Below are positions 12,001 to 26,049 of a DNA stretch of 64,000 nucleotides, one piece after another. A model generated the notes under the pieces. The model was not told the DNA's origin. It was given only the letters and a program-made list of their open reading frames with translations, and did not search any database. Position numbers and translations under genes: made by a program. Position 1 is the first letter of the stretch. Every line of letters begins with the position of its first letter. Source of the stretch: Phorcus lineatus (taxonomy: Eukaryota > Mollusca > Gastropoda > Trochida > Trochidae); the NCBI GenBank assembly GCA_921293015.1, contig OV121082.1, positions 21,121,748-21,185,747 on the forward strand. The letters run 5' to 3'.

Positions 12001-15000
12001 GCAGTTTTATTTTCAAGTGTCTGGAATTCCTTGGTAACAGTAGTTTATTGTTTGGCATTGAAAGGGAAAGATAACACAATTGTGTTTCTAATTGTGGTTC
12101 TCTCCATTTTCTGTATATATAGAAGGAAAATTTTGTTGTTTTGAAAGGAAAGGGTTGGGGTTTTTTTATATAACGGGAATTTACATCTTTCTCTGTAAAA
12201 TAAAAAACAAAATAAAAATAAGACTTTGTAATTATTAATAATTGATGAGAAATGGATCAAGATTTAATAAAATTTACTCAAGATATAACTGTAACAATTA
12301 ACCAGTCCTTTTTCAATAGCAGTCTTTAATTCTAGACATTTCCTTTTTGAAAAATGTTTCCTTTTGTTATATGTAAACACATTATATATTATTTCTTTTC
12401 AACTGCATTAATAGTATGTACATGTTTTGTACATGCAGATCAAATATCATACTGTACCTTTCACCTATAAATTTCCACTTTTTTTCATGATATATTTAAT
12501 AAGATTTCACAATAAATGATAGCAAATTACATGTATGAGTTTTCAAACAACACAATAATTTCAACAATAGCAAATTCTGTGTATTTTTTTAAAACAACAC
12601 AACCACAACGCATTCTAAATCAATGTCCACACAATCTCAAAACTTATTTTCATTCATGTATTTCAAAAAAAGATAATTTGACTTCATTTTCACCTTTTGT
12701 ATTGTCTCTGAGTGACTCACCTGTGAGAATAAAAGGTCCAGGCATTCCCAGGCTGACGCAGGTAAATCATGCACCTAGGTCGTTAGGGGACAGGTGGGGA
12801 AAAGAGGCAGGGATATTTATTGTTACACTCATGTACATATATAACCCGTAAGTGCTTCCAAGTGCAGTAATGATGATGGTGAAATGTTGCTCTAGATATA
12901 AATGGTTAAACAAAGCAGGTTCAGTTAAGCTTTCTTGCCTGTTTTTCAGGAGGTATACGTATAATTGTTTATTCTGGGATTTTTTTTATGTTTTAAGAGA
13001 TTCATGATGTTCAGAGAATTCCTATCAATTTTCTTCTAAAATCTATAGATATCTGAATAAGTTAATTTATTAAAAGTTTGATTTTTAAGTCTTACTCAGA
13101 ATATTTTGCTTTATATTTACAATAGTTTATATATTATGTAGAAACAAGAATGAAATATGAAAATTCTTATGAACCATTGACTCCAGAGAATGGAAATCTT
13201 GTATGCTGGTTCCTGGAACAATCAATATAATCAATTGTAAAATTTTTAATTCTGAGGGCCTTACTAAAATTAATAAATTGAACTTAAATTAAATTTTTAG
13301 AATTGATAAATCTAAGTGCCACATGTGCTTGTCTAGTTTAAACGAGGTTTTATAATTGCAGAGACTTAAATTTGAGGGTATAAAGAGATTTGGATTACTT
13401 GAAACTGTTTGGAGAAAATATGGTGTTAAGTAATAGATATAACCTTTAAGAAAAATCCCTTAATTACTTTCATTATATTTTTATAATTTACATTTTTGTT
13501 ACCTAATTTAGAAACTGAAAATAAAACAGAATCACATCTGAAAATAGTTATTTGATAATTTATGATTTATGATAGATATGATATTGTGAGAAGTAATGTC
13601 CACAGTCAATAAAGAGATTTCAAAATTGTGTCTCTGAAAGTATTACCATTTTGTAATTCTATTGTTTTTCTGAACTTCAATTTTCAAAACCACTGTCAAT
13701 TGAAAGAATGGAAATAATATAAAATAATTTTTAATCAAATTAAGAAAAAAAATATAACCAGATATCATCTCTTAGCAACAAATTCCTTAAAACATTTGAA
13801 CTGGTGTGATAAATTATAAAAGACTTTATTCATGTATTTTTAATTACACAAAAACATTATTTTGAAAAATTAACTTATGAAATTTGCAAAAAGGATATGT
13901 ATTGATGAACATTTCAAGAATTATTATCACTTTCAACAATCGAAATGCCTGTTTAAGTTAAAAATGTATTATCTTGAAATTATGACAGGTTCTAGATTAG
14001 CAAATTAAGAAAATCTATATTTTTATAAAAAGATAATTCACTTTTGAACTTATAGTTTTAAAATTACATTCTTCCCAACAAAAGAAACGTTGAAAAACCA
14101 TTTCCCCTAGTCATCACACTTAAACTTCCAAACTAGCACATTTGTAGTTTGTGGTTAGCTAAGTGAGTTTTTCTCGTTAAAACAGGTAAGAAAGGTATGC
14201 TCCCTCCGACAGGTGTACTGAGGAAGTATACTCCAGGAGTAGTGGTAGACGCACTTAGACCCTTGGCAGGTAGATACCATCAAATGAGTATTTTACCACA
14301 CTGATTTGTTTTCGAGATTTTGAGATAGCGACCGTCGCATGTCAGATAGACAAGTTTTTTTTAAAGATGTTTTTCATTTTTGGGTGAAAAGTACCAATTC
14401 ACTGTATATTTATGTCATAGTTATGTTTTACTGACTTTGTGTCTTTAACTGTGGAGTGATAAGTCTATTTGTGGCTGATGCTGAAACAAAACAGTTTCCA
14501 ACTCTATTACAAGCTTGCCAGTAGTATTTATCGCATCATAAACATGTAACTGTACCGTTGTCAAACAGTTTGGGTCTAATTAGTTTCATTCATCTTTGGT
14601 GGCACAAATATACTTTTTGGCATGAAAGGTTTCGAGAAAATTTTTGTGGAAGAAAAGTTTGAAAGCTTTATCCATGAATCCATCTTCCCCCGTATGGCTT
14701 TAAATTGCACCAGTTTCTATCACTGGCTAACTTAAACCTTGCTGCCAATCGGTCGAAATTTGTGTTTGGCCGAAAAGTTGCAATTCTCATAGGATTTCTT
14801 ATTGGACAATCACGATCTGTTGCAGCAGCCTTGGCGACAACCATAGAAAAGTACAGGAAATGTGGCAAGGCCTATCTATTCAAGTCATTAGGGCTGGCGC
14901 ACAATTAGGCAATGGGTGGGATGATGCCCTGAATCATGAATATAGTTTAATGGTTTTTGATAATAAGGATAATTCTACTCAAAGGGGAACAATCTCTTGC

Positions 15001-15524
15001 TAATGTTGACACCATGAGTCTTTTAGCTTATATCTCAGTGTGGGGCAGGGAATAATCCTTTAAACCCATGGTTTATTCAGCAACAAATTGGGTTACCCAA
15101 CCAATGATGTGCTGTCCACTTTGTTGCTGAACTTCATTGACAGTTTTCATTTAAGCCATGCACAAGACAAAATGCTAACGGACTTATATAATTAAAATTT
15201 TCAGGTAGTGATAGATATGCAAAACAAGGATTCTTAACTGCTCTAAACTGCTCTTAGATAATATTTGTGAAATCATGGAGTTCATTTTTTGTTAGATATA
15301 TTTCAATGAGAAACAAATCAATATCATGTAAATAACTTGTTATACTCCTCTAACAAGTCTTTAAGCCATGAACATAGTTAGAAACTGTTGTCATTTTCAA
15401 AATACTTCATGTATATTTCCTCAAGATGAATCTGTGTTTGTAGCTATCAAGTACAAAAGTTTATCTTGAGAAATGTATTGACATATAGTTATGTGATATG
15501 CAGTTGATAGAGTAAGTTATAAGG
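9046..15524. other. 6.5 kb with no supportable gene
   Basis: Predominantly AT-rich intergenic or intronic DNA. Open frames up to 111 codons (12.5-12.85 kb) lack recognisable domains and are rich in composition-driven residues. At 12.7-12.8 kb and 14.15-14.29 kb there are short GC-richer patches with several CAGGTG/CAGGTA motifs. These might be regulatory but cannot be assigned. Confidence 0.4.
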
Positions 15525-15910
15525 TTGCAAAGTGCATAATTTGTTGTCTATTTCAACATTTCATGTATGTTTCTTCAAGATGAAAGGCTAGATTTGTCTA
15601 TAAGATGTTGTTGAACTTGTATCTTGTCCCTAACAACACTGTTACTTATGATGTTCAAAAAGAGCTTTATGTCTAGCATATCTATTGAGATAAATGTTCT
15701 AATGTAAGCATCGTCATTTACAAGGTATCCTGCATATGGGTGGAAAGAAAGTGCATAATCTGTTGTCTATTTCAATTCCTTTCATGTATATTTCTTCAAG
15801 ATGAAAAGCTAGATTTGACTACTAGATGTTGTTGAACTTGTAACTTGTCCAGTACAAGGGAACCCCCATAACACTGTTACTTATGATGTTCAAACAGGGC
15901 TTATCTTGTC
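15525..15910 (+). repeat. imperfect direct duplication, about 220 bp
   Basis: The block starting gtgcataatttgttgtctat near 15531 recurs near 15751. Both copies continue through ttcttcaagatgaaa, tagatgttgttgaacttgta and acactgttacttatgatgtt. An earlier, weaker relative (catgtatatttcctcaagat) sits near 15408. This is an old local tandem duplication, not coding. Confidence 0.7.
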
Positions 15911-17074
15911 CAGTAATGCTTGACCAGTGTTGTCCTGTCAATTACCACTGTGTGGGAAAGGTACAAGTCGTTAGTTTGCTGTGTCTATACTGTATATTCC
16001 ATAGGAAGCTAAACCTGTTTATAAGTTCATAGGTAATATGTCATAATTCTTAGTTTTTCATTCTACATAGTTGAATAAAGTGAAAGAATATAATACATTG
16101 ATTTTCCCAAATAAATATTTCAGAAAATACTAAGATTCTATTTTGGAAATGATCATAACATTTCCAATTGTTTTAAAACTGTTTTAAGTAATAAAGTAAT
16201 GTTTACATTCACGCTTTTCTGCACTACTGTGGCAGTTTTTAAAGTTTAAAGATAGAAATGAATATATATATATATATGTATTGTTATTATATATAAGTTC
16301 ATTCATGATTATTTTTTTCTGGATTTTATTCTCTTAAAACTCTCTTAAAATTTGGCATATATCATGCTTAAAACTAACTTTATTTTCAATTTTTTGATAA
16401 TGATTGAAAATAAATTGAACATCAATTCAATTCTTATGAGAGGAACATGATATTACATTTTATAAACACAAGATTATTTTCATTAAAAGCAACAAAAACG
16501 GTTGAAACATCAAAAGAATAAAGTTGAAAATTATTTGTTTGACAATGAATGATAAAACAGTGATAAAACATGAAGCGGATATTTTCCTCTTTATGTAAAA
16601 CAAAGTTTTTGTTGTCTGCCTGGATCAAAGTGATAAGACAGAGAATTTTTCCACATTTGGCTTATCAGTGTGAAATTGTATAGAAAACAGGGGAAAAACT
16701 ATCCAAAAAGCTTTGTTTTGCTCATTAAAACAAAAGTTTTGGCAAACTTTGAAACAATGATAAAGAGCATCTTAAAAAGTTTTTTAAAGTGAAGATTTAC
16801 TTTCAAGTACCTTTTACAATTAAAGACAGTGAAGGTTTGATTTTAGATTTTACAATTAAAAACAGCACAGCAAAAATTAGAGTTGGTATAATTTAAAGTT
16901 TTACAATGTAATATTCTTTTAAAATGAGTGAGTTATTACTTAGAGTCACTTGTACAATGTTTCAGCCATTAGCAGCATTTTAAAGAATGTTTTATGGTGA
17001 AGACATGATTTATTTTTTAATTAAAAGGTAAAAAAATTAAGTTGTTTAAAGTTAAATTTTCATGTGTCATGTGT
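15911..17074. other. no feature seen apart from a short TA microsatellite
   Basis: Contains a (TA)n run at 16262-16277. The rest is AT-rich unique DNA without exon-like signals. Confidence 0.45.
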
Positions 17075-17417
17075 CCTAACTATGATTGGGGGCGGGATAG
17101 CGCAGTGGTTAGTGCGTTCGGCTTCGGGTCAGGAGATCCGTGGTTCGAATCCCGCCAGGGGCTCGGCAACTTTGTCTGCAGTAGAGAACTGTTCTACACG
17201 CAGTCAGGTTTGGGTGCAATGCTACACTGAAATTCAGCGCAGTACCACTCATGGTTCGCTAGTTCCAGCCGATGCTCGCAGGTTTCACCGCAATGCATAG
17301 CCACTATAGTGTTGCGGGCTTTCTCCCTGCAATAATACTAGCAGCCGCGATATAAGTGAAATAATCTTGAAAGCGGCGTTAAACCCAAAACTCACCTCAC
17401 CTCACCTAACTATGATT
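17075..17417 (+). mobile_element. tRNA-derived SINE (family A), copy 2, full length with 13-bp TSD
   Basis: Best reference copy of the family. The tRNA-like head has an A box (TAGCGCAGTGG, 17098-17108) and a perfect B box (GGTTCGAATCC, 17142-17152), the internal RNA polymerase III promoter. A tRNA-unrelated body of about 180 bp follows, then a 3' tail ending gcggcgttaaac and ctcac repeats. The element is flanked by the 13-bp direct repeat cctaactatgatt (17075-17087 and 17405-17417), which marks target-primed reverse transcription. The tail presumably matches a partner LINE not present here. Open frames across it are not genes. Confidence 0.92.
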
Positions 17418-18399
17418 ATTTGAAATGGAAAATAAATGGATTACATTTTATCAATTTGTAATTTATTTTTTTTCCACTGTATTATTGTATCTTTTGAAGA
17501 TAATGCAGATAACTGGTTTGAAATAAATCTGTTTATCTTGCTTTAGTTTTTCTTTATTTGAAAATATAGTCTAAATGATGTCATTCAACTTACAAAAATC
17601 AGTTATTTTAGTTTCTTACTTGATAAACCTAGATGGGCAAATTGAATGCTCTTTACAGCCAATTTTTAACAAATTTAGATATATACAGGTTTGAATTTAC
17701 ATTTTGTCAAGTTGAATTGAGTTTTCAAATTTGCATTCCCAGCATACTTCTTAACTTCAAGTGAATTCTAAACCCGATCTTTATGTTGCAGGTTTACATA
17801 GTTATTTAAGATAATAGTTGTAAATGCATCAGTAAAGTGAAATGATAAATTCTGAAATTTGAACAAGATATAGTTCTGTTCAATTCCTTCTTTTCTTTAA
17901 ATCACCTTCAAAATTTTTCTCAAACTAAAAAAATCCAGTTAATGGAAATATTGCTCAAACGAGGCTAAACATCAACTTGCACGCTCATTTGTTTAATAAC
18001 TCTCTCACTTTTTCACTCACGAGCTCAATTTTCACTCACAAACTCTCACGAACATACCCATTTTGTCGCATCTCAACAAAATGTTTTGGATGATGCACAT
18101 GGTTTCTACTAAGAATTAAGAAAGTGAGTTTATCACAATATCTTGTGTACGTTTATTATCAATATCTACTCCTTTACCCCGGTGTTAATGGCGTAATGAT
18201 GTGTTATGGATGGTGTGACACCATGCTTTTGAGATTAACATTCCGTCTCCATAAATACTGGGCTGTGTATATAAATAACAGAGTAAGAGTCAATGTACGT
18301 AGAGATGCACTTTTGATATTTATGCAGTAATTCTAGAGACAACCTCTCTGAAAGACTGTAGAAGACTCTAGATATGATTTTCCTTTTTCATCAAGCCTG
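17418..18399. other. no feature seen
   Basis: AT-rich, no recognisable repeat. A run of ctcac-type words at 18.00-18.06 kb resembles SINE tails but is too short to assign. Confidence 0.4.
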
Positions 18400-18860
18400 T
18401 TAGGCACAATGGCTATTGGCAAGGCATGGTGTCAGTTCGTCTGTCCATTCATAGATTTTCCCCTTTTTCTTCTATTTATCTAGATTCACCAACTTTATAA
18501 AGCTGATAGTCTGTTGCAGACTCCTTGACTAAAGAGAATTTGAATAAATAGGTTTGATGATCCTGTGGCCCCTTGCAACAACAGGGGCCACACCTATAAA
18601 CCTATCTTCATCTTCTCCAGGCCTTGGAAGTCCTGCATGCAGACTCTGTGACAAGTGAGGGTTATAATTCATAGTTTGGTGACCCTGTGGCCCCTCATAA
18701 GGGCCAAAGAGGCCACACCCTAAAAAAAAAATTCATTCTTCTCAAGGAGTCAAAGTCCCGCAAAGATGAAATCTTGTGTATAGACTCCTTGACTAGAGTT
18801 TATCATAATTCATAGGTTTGTTGACACTATGATACCTTTGATAAGGGTTGTTTGATGGTG
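18400..18860 (+). repeat. degenerate dispersed repeat (family R1), about three tandem units
   Basis: Three related units carry cagactccttgactaaag-like words near 18514, 18640 and 18782, followed by ggtttgatgatcctgtggcc or ggtttggtgaccctgtggcc. Unit length is about 125-142 bp. Related single or double units occur at 54.86-55.20 kb and 62.58-62.80 kb, so this is a dispersed family of unknown class, probably an eroded transposon. Confidence 0.6.
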
Positions 18861-21249
18861 GTTCTAAAGGTGTTATATTTTACAAATACGAAGGTGCAAA
18901 AAACAGAAAAAACTTTATCAAGTTTATCATTTAAAAGTGTAGATTTTTTAGGAACAGAATAGGAGTTTGTACCATTCACTCTGGCGAGTATTAAAGTTTT
19001 TGTATGTAGTGAGTTCAAGCTGAGACCTTTCAGTATATCATTCAGTCATTCAACAAAGAGATAAAGAAATCGATTAACATTCAAAATGTTTTCTTCCATG
19101 GACATTCCAAAAGTTTAGAGGATGAAAAATAATGACGGCAGGTACTTATTCTTTTCCGGAGAAGGCTACTTTTTGACATATTCACTTGCTTACGTCAAAA
19201 TGTTGCATTCCCGTAATAAAGAATCAAAGTTGTATATCCGTACTTTTTTCATCATTAGTCCTGATTAAAAGTGTTGTTTGATTTAATCACTAAACAATGT
19301 TATTTGTAAATTTATATGAATTATATTTTGATACGAAAGATTTGCCACTGGCTCAAGATAGGCTATCTGGCATATTCTATGAATTTTCTAACCCAGCAAG
19401 AAAAGGGTTAACATTTACTTTTAACAATGCTATGTTTCTCATATGAGAAATCTTAATGTAAAGGAAATTATGTGTAAGTCTGTCTTGCACCTCACATACT
19501 CCACACAGTGCTATATGCTTCAAGCTCCTCGCAGCTATCATTCCTCAAATCACAGACATTCGCTGACATTATCATCATATTCACATCTTAATATATCTAC
19601 TTTGTCTCTCCGTATCTCTGATATATTCTTATACAAGAAATGATAACTTTTTATGACTGAGAGCATATCTTTCAACCTTCATAATTCATCATTTTACTAT
19701 TTTACTTATTTGGTATAATTTTTCAATATCTGCATTGTAGAGACAGCTTAAGTTAATCATTGCTTTTGTATGAGGAATCAAAATTGATGATATTTTCATG
19801 TACTTTATACAATTTGTTATACAATATCATTATGTTCTATATATAAATTTGTTGCATTTTATTTTCCATATTTTTGTAACATTTTTATTTATATCCAGTT
19901 ACATAGATATGTAAGATTGATATATTTACATATACATTCCATAACAAATATTCATCAGATATAAGTATTGAAAGTATTGACGTATGTCATTGTAACTTTT
20001 TATTCTATTTTCCATTTGAAGTGTATTTTTGGGGGTAATATTATGAATACTTTAGATATGACAATTTTGAAAAGCATGCATGGATTCATTCAAAGAAAAG
20101 ACATAGAGAGATGTAGCATTTCATCGGCATTTTGATGTATTAGAAATTAAGTTATTCAATGCTTCCCTGAAGAACGATTTTATAAGAAAATGGCTGCCAC
20201 TGCACAATGTAATTAACTGACCTAATGTGCATTATCATGCAATAAAGGCAGCTCTTTGGCTCTAGATTGTATTATATACATTTATATTCTCGCTTGAATT
20301 GAATATTCGACTTTGTATCATGAATGTACCAACTCATGTGAATGAAAAAAATTGATCGGCATTTGAGATTGGATGTAAGTTGGTAAGTAAATGTGCTTTT
20401 TTTTTTCTCATGAAAATGGTGATAAAGGAGTGAGAGAACCCTCTCTTTAACAAAACATTCTTAGAAACGAAAAAATTTGAAATAACATTTTGGTATGCTG
20501 TTGAATCTCTCTTTGAAATATTCCATAAATTTTCCCTGACGAGGCCTGACACTATATTCATTTTCAAGACACTCAAATAATTGGATACGGCTTAGACTGT
20601 TTAGTCTGTAGTCTATTTTCTCTACAGAAGTACCCATAATTTCATTATTCTGAGTCATGTTGGAACATCTCAATTGGTTGTTTATTTTCTGAGAGACATT
20701 GGAAATGGTTTGTTGTGACAATTGTCCACGCTCTTCCAAAAAACGGCATTCAGTGTTCTTCTTATGCTCTTACCATCTGTGTTTGTATTACCCAGTCTTT
20801 CGACCCGAAGATGAACATATCACTGCCCATGTTGTTATTACCTCCCTTTGTTGCTGCTCTTCAGTCTCGGCTTTGACTAATGAATGTTCTATATTTAGCC
20901 TGTTCAAAGAGTTGTTGGCTGACGAAAGCTTCATAGGTAGGCTGGCACGGCACTGACATCTTCGACAGTTGTTTCTTGAACTAACCATCAGTCGGAGAGA
21001 TTTATGGCCGTTTTTATAACAAATTGGAAATAAATTGTTGGTATTTATACAAACAAGCTTCTATATTTGATGTAAGGAGAAAATGAAATTGGGTTTATTT
21101 GGCGTTTACTGTCAATTCATCTGTCAGTAAGCAAACTCTGACATAAAAGTTGAAGTTTCTTTGTTTGACTGTGATTTAGGTGATTGTTAGGCGTTCGGTG
21201 CAGAAACATTGTGATGGTTTGGCTGACATTTGGAGGTTAGAGTTGATCT
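18861..21249. other. no gene recognised
   Basis: Overlapping open frames of 80-92 codons at 20.3-20.99 kb lie on both strands, show no conserved motifs and lack convincing splice sites. The stretch 20.7-20.99 kb is slightly less AT-rich and would be the place to look for an exon. Confidence 0.35.
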
Positions 21250-21263
21250 GATGTGTCTTGTTC

Positions 21264-21376
21264 ATTCATCATCATGGTCATCATTGCAATCATTATCATC
21301 GTCATAATGATGATAATACTAATAATATTATTTTTATTAATAATCAAAATCTTCTCTGTCATCCTCATCTACATTG

Positions 21377-21409
<33 letters not shown>

Positions 21410-21639
21410 CATTCCTCATTGTTATCATTATCATCATTGTCGTCATCATCATCATCGTCGTCATCATCATTATCATCATCATCATTATCATCATCATCGT
21501 CGTCATCATCACAATCCTTGTTGTCAATATCATCTTCATCATCATCACCAGAACCACCATCACTAGTGTTGTTGTCATCATTATCTTCATCATCGTCATT
21601 ATCATCAGAATCATAACATTCCTTGTTGTCATCATCATC

Positions 21640-21673
<34 letters not shown>

Positions 21674-21674
21674 C
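21264..21674. repeat. (ATC)n / (GAT)n microsatellite
   Basis: About 410 bp of imperfect ATC trinucleotide repeat with interruptions such as attcctcattgttatcatta. Because the period is three, all frames stay open and give long artificial frames (poly-Ile/Ile-Val, poly-Ser, poly-His, poly-Met). None is a gene. Confidence 0.97.
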
Positions 21675-21719
21675 ATTCCTTATTTTATGTGTACAATTGA
21701 TGAATGTGGAAACATTTCT

Positions 21720-23600
21720 AGATAATTCTCAACACATCTTCTTGACAGAGGTCATTGACATGCTTGATTTTCCATGTCATTGATGTGTTCACAAGACATA
21801 CAATGGTGAAGATTCTTTCTGTAGAATATTTTTTGCTACTAATACCAAAGCTTTGTCAACTTCAAACAATAGGGGTAGATGACAGCTCGCCCTTAACTTG
21901 ACAGAGGTCATTAGCTTCTGTCTCAAATGCTTGTCCCACTATCCCACTATACTTCACCTGTCATTGGTCTCTCTAATAAAACAAGGGTGTCTTGCTTGGG
22001 TAAAAAATATTTCTTTGTTTTGTACAATTAATATGAAACCTTCATTGAGTAATTATTATTTTATATATCCTTTTGTTTCAACAATTGGGAAATAGAGATT
22101 GCAGTGTTATCTGGTAGTGTCAGTGAACTGAAATAACAACTAGAGTATGTTCAATCTCTAGAACTTCCTGGTAGTATATGTAATTGTGTTGCTTACATTT
22201 GGTAAGTTAACAAAATTCTTGAAACATACTAAGATCACTGTCGTCCTATTTTAACTAGCTCTCTTCTAGGGTGTATATTGAGAATGTAATTGGTGGTATT
22301 TCTCCTTTGATTTATATGATAATTCAATAGAAAATAATTTTGGTTATCAAATGTAGAATTTATTGCAGCAATAATCTTAGCAAGCTTCTTATACTGAAGA
22401 AAGGTCTTTGACCTCGAATCTACTATGCTTGAGATCTGAATAACTTTGGCGCCATTATTGGTCTCCATAGAATCACTGTTATGGTTCATTATGAGTATGT
22501 GGCAGTGAATTGCAAAGACCTTGAATTCTTTGATTATAGTTGCATCCAGTAGAGTATAATATTGCAGCACTAATGAAGCCATTAGAATGCTAATTCAATA
22601 AGGTTCTTGAAACATACCTTAACCAGATAAAGGTCATTGACATTTTGGCTGTTCTGATTGTATGGATATGCCGATTTTGAATGCAGTTGATTATCTCTTT
22701 AATTCCTGAAATGTGATTTTGATTTGAAAGGAAGTGATATTGATGCTTGAAAATAAAACTGGTGAATTGAAAGGACTGTATAGAAATCTTTTTGAAGGAG
22801 ATGCTCACAGAGGTCATTTACCTTTGTTTCCAATGTCCTTTACATCTTCACTGCCTTTGGTGTTCTCTCCAGATTAACCATAGTATCAGGTTCATATTGA
22901 TGCTAAAGAACTAATTGCATTGAATAGGATGTAGTAATTTAAGCTTTCAAAAAGATTGCTTCACAGAGGTCATTGACCTGTGTATACCCTGTTCTTGAGA
23001 TCTGCACACCTGTTGTACCATTGGTGCTCTTTCCAGATTAACAATAGTATTTGGTTCATGTGCTCATTTTACAAAACCATTATTGATGCTTCATTATAAA
23101 GATTTTGCCCATTGCAAAGACTGTAGGCTTTCAGAAAGTTATGCATCACAGAGATTGTTGATTAATGTTCTTGCTGTGCTTGAATTCTCCACACAGACAT
23201 TTGCATAGCTGTTCTCTCAAGATTTTAGGTGGTACTGGGTTCATTCAGCAAAATACCATGTTGTATTGCTAGGGGTTTGCAGCTTACATTTGGATCTACA
23301 GGTGAAAAGTCTCCCTGCCACATATACCGACAGGTGTCAATGATGTATGTATGTATACAATTCTTGGAATGTCTTGTAACCTTGTTATATGCTTTGAAGT
23401 TTTCTTGACAGTCAAACTGTCAAATCTTCTAGCAAAAGTTTTAAGGTATTGATGCATCCCTTTGACCATTTCACTGCCATATCATCTTGGCAAAGGTCAT
23501 TGACTCAATATCGTACCAAAGGTCGTTGATTCAGTATCTTGTCGTAGGTCAATGACTCAATATTTTGGCAAAGGTCATGGACACACTTGACAAAGGCTTT
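21720..23600 (+). repeat. degenerate repeat field containing AGGTCATTGAC
   Basis: The word aggtcattgac or a close variant recurs at about 21748, 21904, 22624, 22812, 22969, 23496, 23519, 23548 and 23570. Between 22.78 and 23.27 kb the context repeats with a period near 185 bp (agaaag or aaaaag, cacagaggtcatt, ttctctccagattaac, gttcat). The cluster at 23.49-23.58 kb has a much shorter period of about 25-29 bp. It reads as an old tandem array seen at several stages of decay. Confidence 0.6.
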
Positions 23601-24763
23601 TGAAATTGATCAAACCACTGATGTTATTTTCCAATGTTTGATATTTAACAGAAGCAGATACAGGAGGTAAGGTCAACCCCGTTCAAAATATCTGGATCTG
23701 TTACTTGGAGATTTGATGTCATTAATGGTCCCTAGTATTAAAATATGTGATATTACACATATATAGATGTATTGATGATTTAAGACCTGAAGAATTTACA
23801 GGTGTCATTCATAGACAGCTCATGGTTCATTCAACTTCATATTTGTGTGTGACAATACTCTTTGACATAAGTGTATGTGCCGGTGAATAGATATGATAGT
23901 TTATAACTATTGTAAAATCTTTTATGCAAGGTCACTAAAACCTCTACTTGACTGGCATTTGCGTCCCTGTATCTATTTGCATCTTACGGTATGCGGATTG
24001 TACCATACTGGCGCCATTGACAGTCTTTTCTCTGTGATTTCACTAATACAAAACCTCTTGGAACACATTTCTGGAGATCTTCCAACACCATAAAGTACTC
24101 AACCCCATATGATTGTAAAGGTTCATTCAGTTGAAACTCATTTGGCAGTGGATGTCACTACGTCTGGACTGACATTTTGGCAAGGGTGTTGTGACACTTC
24201 TGGCAATGTAGAGGAAGACTTCATTGACAGGTTTTCTTTATCACACAGCAAGTATATACACAGCAATATTTAGAAATGCAAACTGGAATGAAATCCATTC
24301 ATCCAGAGACTTTCACCAGTTGTATCATCCTGGATCTGGTTTCATAATGCCAACTTAGGCTAAGGTGACCCCTCAATGTCACAACACCCTTAGCACTTAT
24401 GTGTCTTCATTAAGATGGGTCTCTTGCCCACTTTGACAAAAAAACTCTTATGCAAATTGACTGTTTGTAATACTGGAATATATATCATATCCAATGATGA
24501 TATTCATTTGTTGTTATTTTGTTTGTGGTTCAATATTTTTCTTATAAAACTCTGTAAATTAACCACTGAAAAAGTTTTGGCATTTTAGAAGATTCAATGT
24601 AATATAATGTACACAGTTGATAGTCAACAATAATTCCCCCGAAACACATTTGACACTTATCTAGCAACGAAAAGTTTAACATAAATGTCTTAGAGAATAT
24701 AGCAGCATCAAATAGAATAACTCATGATCTTTTTTACATTCTGCCTCCTAAAATCTTGTGTTT
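23601..24763. other. no feature seen
   Basis: No exon or element recognised. At 24.34-24.42 kb the words tttcataatgccaacttagg and caacacccttagcac resemble fragments of a small palindromic element, too short to call. Confidence 0.4.
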
Positions 24764-25100
24764 CAAGTTTGTCGTTGATGTCTCAGTAAAAATGCACCAT
24801 CTTATAGAAGAACTATGGTATTTAAGACTTTAGGTGCCATTCTCATTTCATCCCAAATAATTATGGTGACATCATCTAGTTTGTCATTGTAGTCTTAGTA
24901 AAAATGCACCATCATATAGAACAACTACGGTATTTAAGATTTTAGGTGCCATTCTCATTTCATCCCAAATAATTATGGTGACATCATCAAGTTTTTCATT
25001 GATGTCTTAGTGAAAATGCACCATCATATAGAACAACTACGGTATGCAAGACATTTCAGTGCCTTTCTCATTCCGCCCAAAATGCAGTGGTGACAGGTTC
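24764..25100 (+). repeat. 112-bp tandem repeat, three units
   Basis: Units start at 24764, 24876 and 24988, giving an exact 112-bp spacing twice. Each unit contains aaaatgcaccatc, atagaa(g/c)aactac/tgg and ggtgccattctcatttc. The third unit diverges after 25.04 kb. Units one to three are similar enough to suggest recent or homogenised duplication. Confidence 0.9.
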
Positions 25101-26049
25101 ATTGAGTGGAAAGAAATTTGGTAGTCTACCAATTTCTCCTTCACATTCATAAGCTGTAGTGTATATGAGCCAGCCAGAAACACATTCAGAGTGTCTGTAA
25201 ACACCTGTATGTAAGCTTTATATATATGTACATCCTGGATCTTTCTTTGATTCTAAAACTGCCATGTGTGCTTTGGTAGTGCAAAAAACGACTCATACCT
25301 GTTTAACTCTCAGAAATTCAAAGTATTTTCTATAAATGTTTTATATACATGTAAGGTGAATTTTTTGTGGGTTCATTTGAATATTATTATCTGATTTAAA
25401 TGAATTTCCTTTAAAATGGAAAAAGGTTCCCTTAAAATAATGTTGCTAGATGCATGATATTCCCAAAATCAATATTAAGTCTGGGGTGATTAGGTTTATA
25501 TCGTTCATTCATTTCTTTACCTGTTTTGCCTACATGCACACAACACAAGCACGATCGCAGATACTGAAATTTTGAAAAAAGAAAATGTTTAATAATGAAT
25601 GTATATAAGTCTTAAATGTACTATATTCCTGCATCACTATTTTGATAAACAAAATGATACTAATATTTAAATATGAACAATTGTGTGAAAAAAGTGTATT
25701 AAAACAGTGATTATGAGAAAGTCATTGGAATATAGTTAAAATATAGATGAATAATCTGAGAAAACCACTCTGGTACTGTTGTGTCAAAAAGATTATATAG
25801 GAATAATATACATGAAATATATTTGACAAAAAGAAAAGATTTTCATATTATGAATTATAAAAATTATACAATATACATTAAGATAACAAAAATGGAGGAA
25901 CTGAAATATCAAAAAAGATTAGATAAGTAAAGAAGTATGTCAGTGAGTTATTTTTTAGTATCACATGAGTAATATTTTGCCCTTTAGTGGCCTGAGTAAT
26001 ATTAGAGACATAAATGATACATTTTCATAATGTAAAATATTTGCTATAC
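25101..26049. other. no feature seen
   Basis: Strongly AT-rich sequence leading to the candidate exon at 26.1 kb. No clear core promoter could be assigned. Confidence 0.4.

Noticed and set aside
12516-12851. 111-codon frame
   Set aside because: Composition-driven (Asn, Ser, Ile, Thr-rich), no domain and no splice context.
17087-17160. Apparent tRNA genes in SINE heads
   Set aside because: A and B boxes are present, but the clover-leaf is degenerate and the sequence continues into a SINE body with target duplications.
17042-17300. Open frames containing GSNPARGSATLSAVENC-like peptides, also at 35235-35426
   Set aside because: They translate the SINE family A head and body, which recur at six loci.
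21253-21783. Long open frames (176, 102, 101, 80 codons) of Ile/Val, His, Met or Ser runs
   Set aside because: All lie on the ATC trinucleotide microsatellite, which keeps every frame open. No gene.
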